Below are positions 25,552 through 34,233 of a stretch of 41,331 nt of DNA, piece by piece. The notes under the pieces are model-generated. The model was not told where the DNA came from, did no database searches, and worked only from the letters and a program-made list of their open reading frames with translations. Position numbers and translations under genes: made by a program. The stretch is from an uncultured bacterium. GTDB lineage: Bacteria > Bacteroidota > Bacteroidia > Bacteroidales > Rikenellaceae. The stretch is from positions 1 through 41,331 of the forward strand of contig CAJMNH010000016.1 in NCBI GenBank assembly GCA_905214725.1, in the 5' to 3' direction. Position 1 is the first letter of the stretch; each line of letters starts with the position of its first letter.

Positions 25552-26712
25552 TTATTCGAGCCGCTTGTAGTAATAGAGCGTCCGATCCTCTTCCGCCAGC
25601 GCCTCGGGATGAAGAATCGCGATCAAGTCCTGCAAAACCAACTCGGGATGGACGACACCCGACTCCCAATAGTCGTTTCCGCCCGCAGCGTTCACCCGCT
25701 TGTTACAATTGTAAACGGCGCCGCTCCGCACGCAGCGCGTATCGGCAAACTTGGGATACTGCGTTTTCAGCTCCCCGAGCGTCGAGGCGCTGCCCACATT
25801 GAGCCAGACATCGGCTTGCGCCGTGAGCAGATAGGCCTCTTCGAGATCGATAGGCAACGAACGGTTCGAAGCGTTCTTCTTGTAGATGTAGTCTCCGCCG
25901 GCGTCGGCGATCAGCCGGGCGACATAACTCGACGCCGAAGCCATGAACCACGAACCGCCGTAAGGCGTGTTGATCATCACCTTGGGATTGCCGTCGGCAG
26001 GCAGCCCCGCAACCTTCTCTCTGAGCGCATCGTAGCGCTCGGGAATCGCGGCGAACCGTTTTTCGCCGTCTGTGCGCTTACCGATCAGCTCCGAAACCGC
26101 CACCAGCCACTCCGCCTTTCCGAGCGGCGACTCTTCGAGGTACTCCCCGACATAGGCGAAAGGAATCCCCAGCTCCCGCAATTTCGCCTCCATGCCGCTG
26201 GCTCCGTTCACGCCGAAAAGCAGCACCAGATCGGGACCGAGAGCGACCAACCGTTCGTAATCGACATTCCCGTCGAACCCCACGTCGCCGATCGTCCCGC
26301 GGTGCGCCGCGACGTATTCGTTCGAAATGTTGCCGAGTCCCGAAACCCCGACCACGCGACGCGTTTCACCCACGGCGTCGAGCATCGCCACGTAGGTCGA
26401 AGACATGCAGACGATGCGTTCGGCATCGCCTTCGAGCACCTGCCCCGCGAATCCCTCGGGAACGGTCTCCCCGTCACGGACGATCAGCAGCATCGTCTCG
26501 GTGCGCTCGGCTCCCTGCCACGGATTCTTTGTCTTCAAAATGGCGCTTCGCATCCCCTCGGCGCCGACGATTTCGAAGCCCGACGCATAAACGGGCGTGT
26601 AGAGCCGCGCGCTGAAATCTTCCAGCGAAACGGCTGCGCCGCGACCGCATGCAGACAATGCGATTGCGGCCGCCGCGAACACGATAAAATGAAAAAATCG
26701 CTTCATAATCAA
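25552..26712 (-). CDS. btuF: Corrinoid ABC transporter substrate-binding lipoprotein
   Basis: 386 residues; lipoprotein signal ending LSAC (Cys22). Two-lobed class III binding-protein fold: ERIVCMSSTYVAMLDAVGETRRVVGVSG, then YERLVALGPDLVLLFG, and a C-terminal lobe with VMINTPYGGSWFMASASSYVARLIADAGGDY. It should hand cobalamin from BtuB to a BtuCD permease. The permease and ATPase genes are not in the window, so they must be elsewhere. It is the last gene of the riboswitch-controlled cluster, 64 bp after btuB. An iron-siderophore role is the alternative; the cluster context favours B12. Confidence 0.87.
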   Translation of the reverse strand: MIMKRFFHFIVFAAAAIALSACGRGAAVSLEDFSARLYTPVYASGFEIVGAEGMRSAILKTKNPWQGAERTETMLLIVRDGETVPEGFAGQVLEGDAERIVCMSSTYVAMLDAVGETRRVVGVSGLGNISNEYVAAHRGTIGDVGFDGNVDYERLVALGPDLVLLFGVNGASGMEAKLRELGIPFAYVGEYLEESPLGKAEWLVAVSELIGKRTDGEKRFAAIPERYDALREKVAGLPADGNPKVMINTPYGGSWFMASASSYVARLIADAGGDYIYKKNASNRSLPIDLEEAYLLTAQADVWLNVGSASTLGELKTQYPKFADTRCVRSGAVYNCNKRVNAAGGNDYWESGVVHPELVLQDLIAILHPEALAEEDRTLYYYKRLE

Positions 26713-26776
26713 TTATTCGACCCGTTCGGTCGCGCCGAACCCACAGCGGGAAATCGACGCGGCGAAAGGTCGTTCG

Positions 26777-28894
26777 TTATTTTTTTCTGCCCCAGCGCGG
26801 CCGGATATCCAGAAACAGTTCATAGTTCAACCGCGGCATCGGACGCGACAGCACCGATTCGTACTCCTCGTTGAAGAGGTTGTTGACCGCACCTTTGAGC
26901 GTAAAGTCGGCCCATCGCAGCGAAAAGGCTTTTTCAAGCGATACGTCGCTCATGAAATAGGGCTTCACGCGACCGATTTTCGTCTTCATGCTGTTGTCCG
27001 ACGTGGTAAACCGCTCGCTATAATAACACCACTTGTAGATAAACCGCCACGACCGGTAAGTCAGACGGCCGGTCACCGAAGCGGAATACTCGGGGATATA
27101 GACCAGCTGCTTGCCGATCGCCTTGTCGTACCAGTCGACCGGATCGCCGTTGTTGATCGACGGCGTCCACGAGAAATTGCCGTCGGCATTCAGCTGCCAG
27201 TCGCGGGCCAGCTGCCAGTCGAATCCCGCTTTGAGCTCGACGCCGTAGGCGTGCACCTCCTTGATATTCTTCGGCGTCCAGAAACCCTTGAACGTCGGCA
27301 GCCAGACGATCCAGTCGTCGATGTAGGAGTCGAACCATGTCGCCTCGCCATGCAGCGAATAGGAACCCCCGCGCCCCACGGCAAACGACACGCCGCCGTC
27401 GTAGGTAAAACCGTGCTCCTTTTTCAGATCGGGATTGCCGCCCGGCAGGAAATAGAGGTCGTTGAGCGTCGGGAATCGGAAATTTCGCGAGACGGAGGCC
27501 TTTGCCACCACCTTTCCGCGGTGCGAAAGCACGTAATCGGCGAAAAAGGCGGGAATGACCGGCGTCCATTCGTCGCCGAACATCTCTTCGCGCAGCGCCA
27601 GCGAAAGGCCCAGCCGCTCCGTGGGCTGGTATTTGACCGACACGTATCCCGACAACTCGATGCGCCCCTGATCGTAGCCGACCTGCACCTTTTTGCGATT
27701 GCCTTCGAGTTGCTGCGGATCCTTCATCGGAAGAACATTCTTATCCACGCTCTCGACCAGATGCTGATGCAGGGAGATATTGGCCGTGAAGAGCCACTTG
27801 CTGCCGACGGAATACTCCCCTTCGACCTGACCGAAGAAGGTGTCGATCTTGTTGCGCGAACGGATCATCTGCGCCAGCGTTCCGTTTCCCAGCGATTTCT
27901 CGAAGTCGTAGGCCATCCACGTATGGATGTATCCCGCTTTAGCGCCCACCTTCCAATCCTTGCGGATATGGTCCCATTGCAGGATGCTGCGCAGCGTCTG
28001 TTCGCGCTGCACGTTGGAATAGTCGGCATCCTCCTTGTGGTCGACCGACAGCATCGGAACGCCGCGTTTCGAATGGACGTACCAAGCCTGCAATCCGAAG
28101 CGATTGCCGTTGCCGGAGTTGTAGTAAACCTCCTGCAACAGATGCAAATCGTGATAGGCGCCGCTCTTGTTCCGTTCGACGGGATAATAGGAGTCGACGA
28201 TGTTGTGGTCGTCGTCGTAAATGTTCAGCTTCTTATTGTAGTTCTTGTACTTGAAATCGTTCGGAGACGAAGAGTAGACCACGCGCGTCGAACTCTGCCA
28301 GCGGTCGTTGCCGTAAGTAAGACGCAGGAATTCGTCGAAGGTCGAAAACGAACCGACGCCTTGGACGTATTGCAGGTTAAAGCCCCGCTGATCGGCAGGC
28401 CGCGTCGAAAGTTTGACGGCGCCGCCCAGACCGCCGCCCGCCTCGTTGACCGACGAGGTGCCGTGCAGCAGCGAGGCGTCGTCGATGAAGTAGGAGGGGA
28501 TCATCGAAAAATCGGTCATGCCCAGCATCGGCGAGTTGATGCGCATGCCGTTCCACGTCACCTGCGTATGCGAGGGCGAGGTGCCGCGAAACGCCACGGT
28601 CGAAAGGGTCGCACGACCGTACTGCTTGACGAAAATCGACGTATTGAAGGTCAAAACGTCGGCCATCGACAGGGCGATATTTTCGTGGAGCACCGTCGTA
28701 TCGAGCTGGGTTTTCTGCACGCCGATCTCTTTCAGCGGCCGCCGCGCCGTTATGCCGACTTCGCGGATCGGCACCACGAACGAGGGGTTGTTGTTCCACC
28801 ACCCTTCGCGGGATTCGCGTTCGCGCGGCTGTTCCTGCTGCCCGTAACAAACGCAGGCGGCCAGACAAAGCCAGATGGTCAATAAATATCTCAT
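26777..28894 (-). CDS. btuB: TonB-dependent cobalamin receptor BtuB
   Basis: 705 residues; signal peptide ending CVCYGQ. Plug domain from about residue 45 (REVGITARRPLKEIGVQKTQLDTTVLHENIALSMADVL in part; STVAFRGTSPSHTQVTWNGMRINSPMLGMTDFSMIP), then a 22-strand barrel ending in LFLDIRPRWGRKK. The riboswitch, btuG and btuF context identifies cobalamin as the ligand. Its ATG (28894) overlaps a TGA (28893-28891) that ends the reading frame running past the TAG stop of the upstream PKD gene, see findings. Confidence 0.9.
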   Translation of the reverse strand: MRYLLTIWLCLAACVCYGQQEQPRERESREGWWNNNPSFVVPIREVGITARRPLKEIGVQKTQLDTTVLHENIALSMADVLTFNTSIFVKQYGRATLSTVAFRGTSPSHTQVTWNGMRINSPMLGMTDFSMIPSYFIDDASLLHGTSSVNEAGGGLGGAVKLSTRPADQRGFNLQYVQGVGSFSTFDEFLRLTYGNDRWQSSTRVVYSSSPNDFKYKNYNKKLNIYDDDHNIVDSYYPVERNKSGAYHDLHLLQEVYYNSGNGNRFGLQAWYVHSKRGVPMLSVDHKEDADYSNVQREQTLRSILQWDHIRKDWKVGAKAGYIHTWMAYDFEKSLGNGTLAQMIRSRNKIDTFFGQVEGEYSVGSKWLFTANISLHQHLVESVDKNVLPMKDPQQLEGNRKKVQVGYDQGRIELSGYVSVKYQPTERLGLSLALREEMFGDEWTPVIPAFFADYVLSHRGKVVAKASVSRNFRFPTLNDLYFLPGGNPDLKKEHGFTYDGGVSFAVGRGGSYSLHGEATWFDSYIDDWIVWLPTFKGFWTPKNIKEVHAYGVELKAGFDWQLARDWQLNADGNFSWTPSINNGDPVDWYDKAIGKQLVYIPEYSASVTGRLTYRSWRFIYKWCYYSERFTTSDNSMKTKIGRVKPYFMSDVSLEKAFSLRWADFTLKGAVNNLFNEEYESVLSRPMPRLNYELFLDIRPRWGRKK

Positions 28895-28977
28895 AAACTC
28901 GGATTAACGGGTTTGGTAGCGCCTTCGAGCATCTGTCGATAGGTAGGATCGTAACCGCATCGGTCCACCTTCCACGT

Positions 28978-30813
28978 CTATTCGCCCTGATTGATATTCT
29001 CGTCCGTGAAGCCGAATACCTCCGTGGAAATCTCGCCCAGCCAACCGGCCTTGGCATTGACGCCGGTTTGCACCTTGATGAAATCGACGTACCCGAGATT
29101 CGCCGGCTTCCCGTTCTTGTCGACGGCATTTTCGATCTTGAAATAGATCTTCATGGCTCCCGCTCCCGCATTTGCGTCGTCGGAAAGCCTGTCCCTGCCG
29201 AAATTGTCAGCATAGCCCCAATCATACGAATCGCTGACCCAGTAGGAACCGTTGCCGGACTGATCGTAGGTGCGGCTCTTCAGGCAGGTTCCGTAGAGAA
29301 CGTAACTCTCGGCGTCGATCCAGTTGGGATAGCAGCCGGGCTGATCGTGATACGATTTCAGGTAGTCGATCTTTCCGCTGATGCCCCGATTGTCGCGCCA
29401 CTGCACGGGCGCGCCCGAGTAGGTCGGACGGTAATAGGCGACCGCATAGTCCTGAACGGTCTCCTCCTTGCCGAATTCCGAACCTTTGAGTTCGTACCAC
29501 TCGTCGTCGGGCAGCGTATTGCCGTTCGTATCCTGCATCACCCAGACGATGCCGGGCTCGGACGACCCTTTGAAGCCGTTGCCCGTGATCGAAAAGTTGT
29601 AACCGCCCCGATACCCTTCCGACGAATTATCGATGCTGTGGTCGAATCCGACGACGATGTAACCGCCCCAGCCGCCGAGCGACACCCACGTCCCTTTGCG
29701 CAGGCGATCCTCCGCATAGGCGATCGCCGCCTCGGGCGAGGTCTCCGTTCCGGTGAATCCGCCCGAAACGAGTTCGTTGATGAACTGGCCGGGCGCCGGC
29801 GTATATTCGTAGACCTTCGTCCACGTCGCCGCGCTCGCCCCCGAAGCCGGACGGCGATTGGCCTGCTCCTCGTCGCAGCACTCGACGGTGAACTCCACCG
29901 TCTGCCGCACCTCGCCGGTACGCTTCACCCCTTTCGCAACCGTCGTCGCGGGTTCGTCCGTAACGTCGGTTACCGTAAAGAGGAGCTTTTTCACCCCCTT
30001 TTCAGTCGGCGTGTACGTGAACGAGAGCTCCTTGCCGACCTCTTGTCCGTCGACCGTCCAACTGTATCGGGGTTCATTGCCGTTCCAGACATAGGGGCGC
30101 AACGTAATCGACCGTCCGATCGACACCGAACGCGTCAGACCGTCGTACAGACGTCCGATGGGAGGCACCGTCACCGAGACCGGAAGAGCCTTGGTTACCT
30201 CTACCCGAACGGTCTTTTCGGCGCTTCCGTCCTCGTTCTCGACCCGTACGCGAAGTTCGTATTCGCCCAACTCTTCTTCGCAGAACTCATAAGTCGCCTC
30301 CCGTCCGACCTCCTCCGCAGAGGAGGTTCCCGGACGGCGCATCGTCCAGAGATAGGCGGCCTTCTCGCCCCACCGGACTTCCGGCGCAATTTCATACACA
30401 AGCCCCCGAACGACCTCCAACCCTTCGGAGACGGTAATCACCGGCGGCAGAATCTTGTATACCTCCACGAGCACCTGCTCGCTGGCCCTACCGCTGGGCG
30501 TGGTCACCTCCAAACCGATGTAATAATCCTCCTTCTGCTCGCCGTCCACCTCGTTGATGACATAAGTCAACGTGGGCTCGGTCGAAATGATCTTTCCGGT
30601 CTTCTCCAGTTTCCATGCATAGACCGCCCGATCGACATATTCGTAGGTCGGAGCGATGGTAAATTCGCGTCCCGCTTTCGTGGTGTAGACTCCGGTGTTG
30701 ACATCGAAGGCGATGATCGGCGCCTGTTCGACCTCCTGTGTAATGACATCGTTCTTGTTACAGCCCGCAACCGCCAAAGAGAGCGACAAAAAATAAAAAC
30801 GCAACTTATTCAT
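28978..30813 (-). CDS. PKD-like surface lipoprotein of the B12 locus
   Basis: 611 residues; lipoprotein signal (AVAGC, Cys18). Three PKD/Ig-like repeats: about 35-120 (YAWKLEKTG), 120-210 (YLWTMRRPG) and 215-310 (YSWTVDGQE). The C-terminal ~270 residues form a different domain (GWGGYIVVGFDHSID; WYELKGSEFG; GYVDFIKVQTG). It starts 14 nt after btuG, so it is expected at the cell surface with BtuG and BtuB. It could be a further corrinoid-binding surface protein, as reported for Bacteroides loci, but no binding residue can be named. The stop is TAG; the same frame then stays open for 28 codons to a TGA overlapping the btuB start. Confidence 0.8.
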   Translation of the reverse strand: MNKLRFYFLSLSLAVAGCNKNDVITQEVEQAPIIAFDVNTGVYTTKAGREFTIAPTYEYVDRAVYAWKLEKTGKIISTEPTLTYVINEVDGEQKEDYYIGLEVTTPSGRASEQVLVEVYKILPPVITVSEGLEVVRGLVYEIAPEVRWGEKAAYLWTMRRPGTSSAEEVGREATYEFCEEELGEYELRVRVENEDGSAEKTVRVEVTKALPVSVTVPPIGRLYDGLTRSVSIGRSITLRPYVWNGNEPRYSWTVDGQEVGKELSFTYTPTEKGVKKLLFTVTDVTDEPATTVAKGVKRTGEVRQTVEFTVECCDEEQANRRPASGASAATWTKVYEYTPAPGQFINELVSGGFTGTETSPEAAIAYAEDRLRKGTWVSLGGWGGYIVVGFDHSIDNSSEGYRGGYNFSITGNGFKGSSEPGIVWVMQDTNGNTLPDDEWYELKGSEFGKEETVQDYAVAYYRPTYSGAPVQWRDNRGISGKIDYLKSYHDQPGCYPNWIDAESYVLYGTCLKSRTYDQSGNGSYWVSDSYDWGYADNFGRDRLSDDANAGAGAMKIYFKIENAVDKNGKPANLGYVDFIKVQTGVNAKAGWLGEISTEVFGFTDENINQGE

Positions 30814-30827
30814 GATTCACCAATTTG

Positions 30828-31895
30828 TCAGCGCCAGCAGAAGGCGCCGGGAATGATTCCTACATAAAATTCGTCGAGCAACTCGCCTTCGGGCGAATAG
30901 CGCAGGATCACGCCGTCCTGCACGTAGTCGATCGCGTCGGCCACATAGACCTCCGAGTTGAAGGGATTGACCGTCAATCCGTAATAAAGCGTGTTCTGAT
31001 AGGGAATGAAGGGCTTTACCGGAAAGTTCGTCGCCGTGACGGGCAGCCGCCAGACCGCCCTGTTGATGAAATAGAGCGTGTCGCGCGCGCCGTTGAGCTG
31101 AACTTCGGAAGGCCAGTCGCCGAATTTGAATTTGAACTGTTTTTCGACCTTCCGCGTCGCGGCGTCGATGCAGTAGAGCGACGGCACCTCATGGCCGTAG
31201 GGCGAACTCTCGTAACCGCCGTCGGTCACCGTCCAGATCTTGTTGTATTTGTCCATGACCAGCGAGGTCGGCTGAATGCCCACCGTGATCTCGTCGCAGA
31301 CGGTGTCGGTCTCGGTATCGATCACCAGAATCCGGTTCTGGTAAGACCAGCAGTTGGTGAATACGTACTTGTCGTACTGCACCATCTGCTCCGTCGAACC
31401 GGTCTCGAAATCCATATCCGTCTCGATGTACCCCGTGATTTCGCAGGTCTTGGGGTTGACGATGCAGATGCGCGGATCCCAGATTTGGGTGACGTAGGCC
31501 TTTTCGTCGCTCAGGAAATGGATGTAACGCGGCGAGGTAAGGCCCGTGATGCGCCCCACCTCCTTGAACGTATTGATATCGATGGCGTAGATGACCCCCG
31601 AATTGTTGACCACGACCCAGCCGATGCCGTCGCGGATCACCATCGACTGCGCCACATCGCCCAGTTTGAATCCGTTGGCGCGAAAGAAAATTTCGTTCTC
31701 GACCCGCTTCGTCTCGGGATCGTAATAGGAGAGCGACGCGTTTCCGTACATGAAGTTGCCCTCGTTGGTGATGAACAGCCCCTTGCCGGTCGTCTCGAAC
31801 CGTTCGACATCATAAGGCCCGTAATCCATGCATGACGCGGCGAACGCCGTGCATGCAAGGATTGCGAACCATCGTTTAAACCTCAACAAACACAT
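30828..31895 (-). CDS. btuG: BtuG-like surface beta-propeller lipoprotein (YncE/DUF5074)
   Basis: 355 residues; lipoprotein signal (FAASC, Cys22). Repeated beta-propeller blades: GLFITNEGNF, GVIYAIDINTFKEVGRI, RICIVNPKTCEITGYI, RILVIDTETDTVCDEITVG, TLYYGLTVNPFNSEVYVAD. In Bacteroides, BtuG is a seven-bladed surface lipoprotein that binds B12 very tightly and caps BtuB. This protein has the same fold type, length and locus. It is the first intact gene after the cobalamin riboswitch, with 14 nt to the next gene. The assignment to BtuG rests on context plus fold. Confidence 0.82.
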   Translation of the reverse strand: MCLLRFKRWFAILACTAFAASCMDYGPYDVERFETTGKGLFITNEGNFMYGNASLSYYDPETKRVENEIFFRANGFKLGDVAQSMVIRDGIGWVVVNNSGVIYAIDINTFKEVGRITGLTSPRYIHFLSDEKAYVTQIWDPRICIVNPKTCEITGYIETDMDFETGSTEQMVQYDKYVFTNCWSYQNRILVIDTETDTVCDEITVGIQPTSLVMDKYNKIWTVTDGGYESSPYGHEVPSLYCIDAATRKVEKQFKFKFGDWPSEVQLNGARDTLYFINRAVWRLPVTATNFPVKPFIPYQNTLYYGLTVNPFNSEVYVADAIDYVQDGVILRYSPEGELLDEFYVGIIPGAFCWR

Positions 31896-31899
31896 TTTT

Positions 31900-32104
31900 C
31901 TAGTTATTTATCCACTCCTCCGAGAAGCGGTAAGCAAAATCGACGCCCGCAGGACTCGCCTTCCGCTGATAATAACCGGACTTTCCGACCCACAGTTGTC
32001 CGGTCGCAGGATGCACGCCCATATAGCCGTAGATGACCGGACGGTCGCACACGCTCCGCCCCTCGACAGTTCAGATACAAATCATTCGGCATATCCCTCA
32101 TCAT
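31900..32104 (-). pseudogene. Short broken frame between riboswitch and btuG
   Basis: On the minus strand the frame ending at the TAG 31902-31900 is open back to 32070 and reads like real protein (VIYGYMGVHPATGQLWVGKSG ... FSEEWINN), resembling the C-terminal blade of a DUF5074/YncE propeller. Its 5' side ends at a TGA (32073-32071), while another frame from an ATG at 32104 (MMRDMPNDLYLNCRGAER) covers the upstream part. A single frameshift around 32045-32070 would join them. Its stop lies 4 nt before the btuG ATG. It is probably the remnant of a second, duplicated propeller gene; a short functional upstream reading frame is the alternative. Confidence 0.4.
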
Positions 32105-32221
32105 TCGATTCCGTTTGAGGATTTACACGGACGCAAGAGAGAGTGAAGAAATCAACGGAAAAATAGCGCGAAAACTATTTCGTATGATTCCGACCCGAAA
32201 CCCGCGGGTGTAAATCGGTCA

Positions 32222-32400
32222 TCGAGGCAGGTCTTCTGACTTATCCCGTCGATCGCGCCTTCCCAGTATTTCACCAGTGGCAAAGAGTGCGACAAACTTT
32301 TCTCCCCGAAAGGAGAGGATTCACAGCAGCAGGTACTGTCGCGGATTCACACCGCATTCCCTATTAATTCCGACAAGCGTTCGCTTTTGTCTGGAAACCT
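32222..32400 (-). promoter_or_regulatory. Cobalamin (adenosylcobalamin-type) riboswitch
   Basis: The minus-strand RNA contains the conserved B12-box elements in order: GGTTTCC (32399-32393), AATAGGGAATGCGGTGTGAATCCGC, CGACAGTACCTGCTGCTGTGA, GCCACTGG, GGGAAGGCG and the 3' element GTCAGAAGACCTGCCTC (ending 32224). It lies between the promoter at 32409-32441 and the btu genes, so B12 should repress them. In the 117 nt after it (32105-32221) I see only a weak AAATAG/CTATTT hairpin with a short T run, so the mode of control (termination or translation) is not settled. Confidence 0.95.
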
Positions 32401-32408
32401 CGACGCGG

Positions 32409-32441
32409 CAAAGATAACTAAAATCGGAGACAAACTGCAAA
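32409..32441 (-). promoter_or_regulatory. Promoter of the B12 operon
   Basis: -33 TTTG at 32441-32438, 21-bp spacer, -7 TATCTTTG at 32416-32409 on the minus strand. The transcript would start about 5 nt before the first conserved riboswitch base. Confidence 0.8.
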
Positions 32442-32578
32442 ATTTATTTCATTTCCTTCATCTCCATTCGGATCCATTATTCGAAACACCGATATGCGGA
32501 ACGATCCGATCCGTCACCGGCAAGCCGGCGATCAGGAACTTGCAGACCTATCGAATTCATTTTCCGGCAAAATAGTTG

Positions 32579-32586
32579 TATCTTTG
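32579..32586 (+). promoter_or_regulatory. -7 promoter element of the recombinase gene
   Basis: TATCTTTG ending 6 nt before the ATG at 32593; no clear -33 TTTG. It implies a leaderless or nearly leaderless mRNA. Confidence 0.6.
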
Positions 32587-32592
32587 TCGTAG

Positions 32593-33558
32593 ATGCTCTC
32601 CGAATTTCTGACATACCTTGAAGCCGAACGCCGTTACTCTCCGCTCACCATTCGCAACTACCGCCGCGATATCGAACGTTTTCTGGAATGGCTGAAGGTC
32701 GACGAGGCATCGTTCGATCCCACGCGTCTGCGCACCGAGGACATCCGCGAATGGATTCTTCACCGCACCGAAAAATCGCATATCGGTCCCGCGTCGATGA
32801 ACCGCGAGGTATCGTCGCTCAGGGCTTTGTGGCATTACCTGCGCCGGCAGGGAACCGTCTCGCAGGACATCTTTCGGGGCATCCGCATGCTGCGTACGCC
32901 GCGCCGTCTGCCCGTTTTTATCCCCGAAAGCCGCATGGCCGACGTGATGACCGACGTCGGCAAACTCAGCCGCAGCAACGATTTCAGCGAAGTGCGCGAC
33001 GCGCTGATCGTCGCCATGTTTTACGGCTGCGGCATCCGTCTGGCCGAACTGATCGGTCTCGACCGCGACGACTTTTCCGACGACTACCGGCAGGTACGCA
33101 TCCTCGGCAAGGGAGACAAGGAGCGCATCGTGCCGCTGATCGATCCGCTGCGCCGTAAATTACTTCGTTATTTGCGGCTGATCGACAAGCAGAACATTTG
33201 CAATTCTCAGGAAAAAGCACTATTTTTAACACAGAAAGGAGCGCGTATTTCGCGAAGCGTCGTGCGGCGCATCGTGGAACAGGCGCTCGGCAAGGAGGGC
33301 GTGCAGGGGAAAAAGAGTCCCCACGTACTGCGGCACACCTTCGCAACGCACCTGCTGAACCACGGCGCCGACATGCGTGAAATACAGGAGTTGTTGGGTC
33401 ACTCCTCGTTACAGGCCACGCAGGTCTACACCCACAACAGCATCGTCCGCCTGCAGGAGATTTACGCCAAGGCGCATCCCCGCGAGCGGCAGAAAGAAGA
33501 GATACAAACTCCGAGCGACGATCCGGCAGCCGCAGGCGACGGATCTCACGGCAGATAA
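32593..33558 (+). CDS. xerC: Tyrosine recombinase, XerC/XerD type
   Basis: 321 residues. N-terminal core-binding domain (1-~95: FLTYLEAERRYSPLTIRNYRRDIERF) and C-terminal catalytic domain with the full set: Arg149 (GIRLAEL), Lys173 (GKGDKER), His244 and Arg247 (HVLRHTFATHLL), His270 (LLGHSSL) and nucleophile Tyr279 (VYTH). Length and sequence are of the housekeeping Xer type that resolves chromosome dimers at dif, not of a phage integrase. I cannot tell XerC from XerD here. hpf follows by 29 bp, probably in the same operon. The C-terminal ~25 residues (PSDDPAAAGDG) are an extra tail. Confidence 0.9.
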   Translation: MLSEFLTYLEAERRYSPLTIRNYRRDIERFLEWLKVDEASFDPTRLRTEDIREWILHRTEKSHIGPASMNREVSSLRALWHYLRRQGTVSQDIFRGIRMLRTPRRLPVFIPESRMADVMTDVGKLSRSNDFSEVRDALIVAMFYGCGIRLAELIGLDRDDFSDDYRQVRILGKGDKERIVPLIDPLRRKLLRYLRLIDKQNICNSQEKALFLTQKGARISRSVVRRIVEQALGKEGVQGKKSPHVLRHTFATHLLNHGADMREIQELLGHSSLQATQVYTHNSIVRLQEIYAKAHPRERQKEEIQTPSDDPAAAGDGSHGR

Positions 33559-33587
33559 CCAATTGTCAAACCTTAAAAGACAAGGCT

Positions 33588-33881
33588 ATGAACGTACAGA
33601 TTCAGTCAGTGAAATTCGATGCAGACAGGAAGTTGATCGAATTCGTGGAGAACAAAATGTCGAAGTTGGAACGTTTCGCCGACCGCGCTACGGGCGCCGA
33701 GGTGATTCTCAAACTGGATAAGGATTTCGAAAAGGGAAACAAAGTAGCCACCATCACGCTGCATATGCCCGGCGAAGATATGGTGGCCGAGCACCGCGCC
33801 CGCGCCTTCGAGGAGGCGGTCGACGAAGCGATCGACGCGCTGAAACGGCAGGTCGAAAAATTCAAGGAGAGGGTAAAATAG
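33588..33881 (+). CDS. hpf: Ribosome hibernation promoting factor / RaiA family
   Basis: 97 residues, short HPF/YfiA form without the long C-terminal dimerisation domain. Typical sequence: MNVQIQSVKFDADRKLIEFVENKMSKLERF at the start, then VILKLDKD and MPGEDMVAEHRARAFEEAVDEAIDALKRQVEKFK. It binds the decoding region of the 30S subunit and silences ribosomes under starvation. It sits 29 bp after xerC and is followed by a terminator. Confidence 0.95.
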   Translation: MNVQIQSVKFDADRKLIEFVENKMSKLERFADRATGAEVILKLDKDFEKGNKVATITLHMPGEDMVAEHRARAFEEAVDEAIDALKRQVEKFKERVK

Positions 33882-33902
33882 CCGCGCGGCGGCAAATTTG
33901 CG

Positions 33903-33938
33903 ACGGGAGGATCTTCAAACGGGATTCCTCCCGTTTTT
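33903..33938 (+). terminator. Rho-independent terminator after hpf
   Basis: ACGGGAGGA (33903-33911) with TCCTCCCGT (33926-33934), then TTTTT. It ends the xerC-hpf unit. The next 190 bp (33939-34130) show nothing recognisable. Confidence 0.88.
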
Positions 33939-34134
33939 ATTCTCCGGTTTCCGATCGGCGGTTTTGCAGAAAACATCTTTAATAAATGTATCGCCGGATA
34001 AACCCCTCTCGGAAAAGACTCGAACCGGTCTCCGTTTCCGCGGAAAAAATGTCGAAACGGACGATTCCGCCTTTATTATCGGGATAAAAGCGGGATTTTT
34101 TTCGGAAAAGCGTACAATCGTTACAAATTTTTCC

Positions 34135-34142
34135 TATATTTG
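34135..34142 (+). promoter_or_regulatory. -7 element of the trp leader/trpB promoter
   Basis: TATATTTG matches TAnnTTTG, 28 nt before the leader peptide ATG; no clear -33 TTTG. Confidence 0.6.
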
Positions 34143-34170
34143 CCCCAACGACAATTACCAGAAGAAAAGC

Positions 34171-34233
34171 ATGTTCAACAACCGCACAGCTCAGAATTGG
34201 TGGTGGCGCTCATTGATTTTAAGTAAACAATGA
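34171..34233 (+). CDS. trpL: trp leader peptide
   Basis: 20-codon frame MFNNRTAQNWWWRSLILSKQ with three consecutive Trp codons at 10-12 (34198-34206), stop TGA 34231-34233. Trp is the rarest amino acid, so three in a row just before a terminator and a trpB gene is the classical signature of a ribosome-sensing leader. Too short for usual gene finders. The peptide itself needs no function; the ribosome's position does. Confidence 0.92.
   Translation: MFNNRTAQNWWWRSLILSKQ

Noticed and set aside
32593..33558. Phage or transposon integrase
   Set aside because: Length, motif spacing and the hpf neighbour fit chromosomal XerC/D; no other mobile genes are present.
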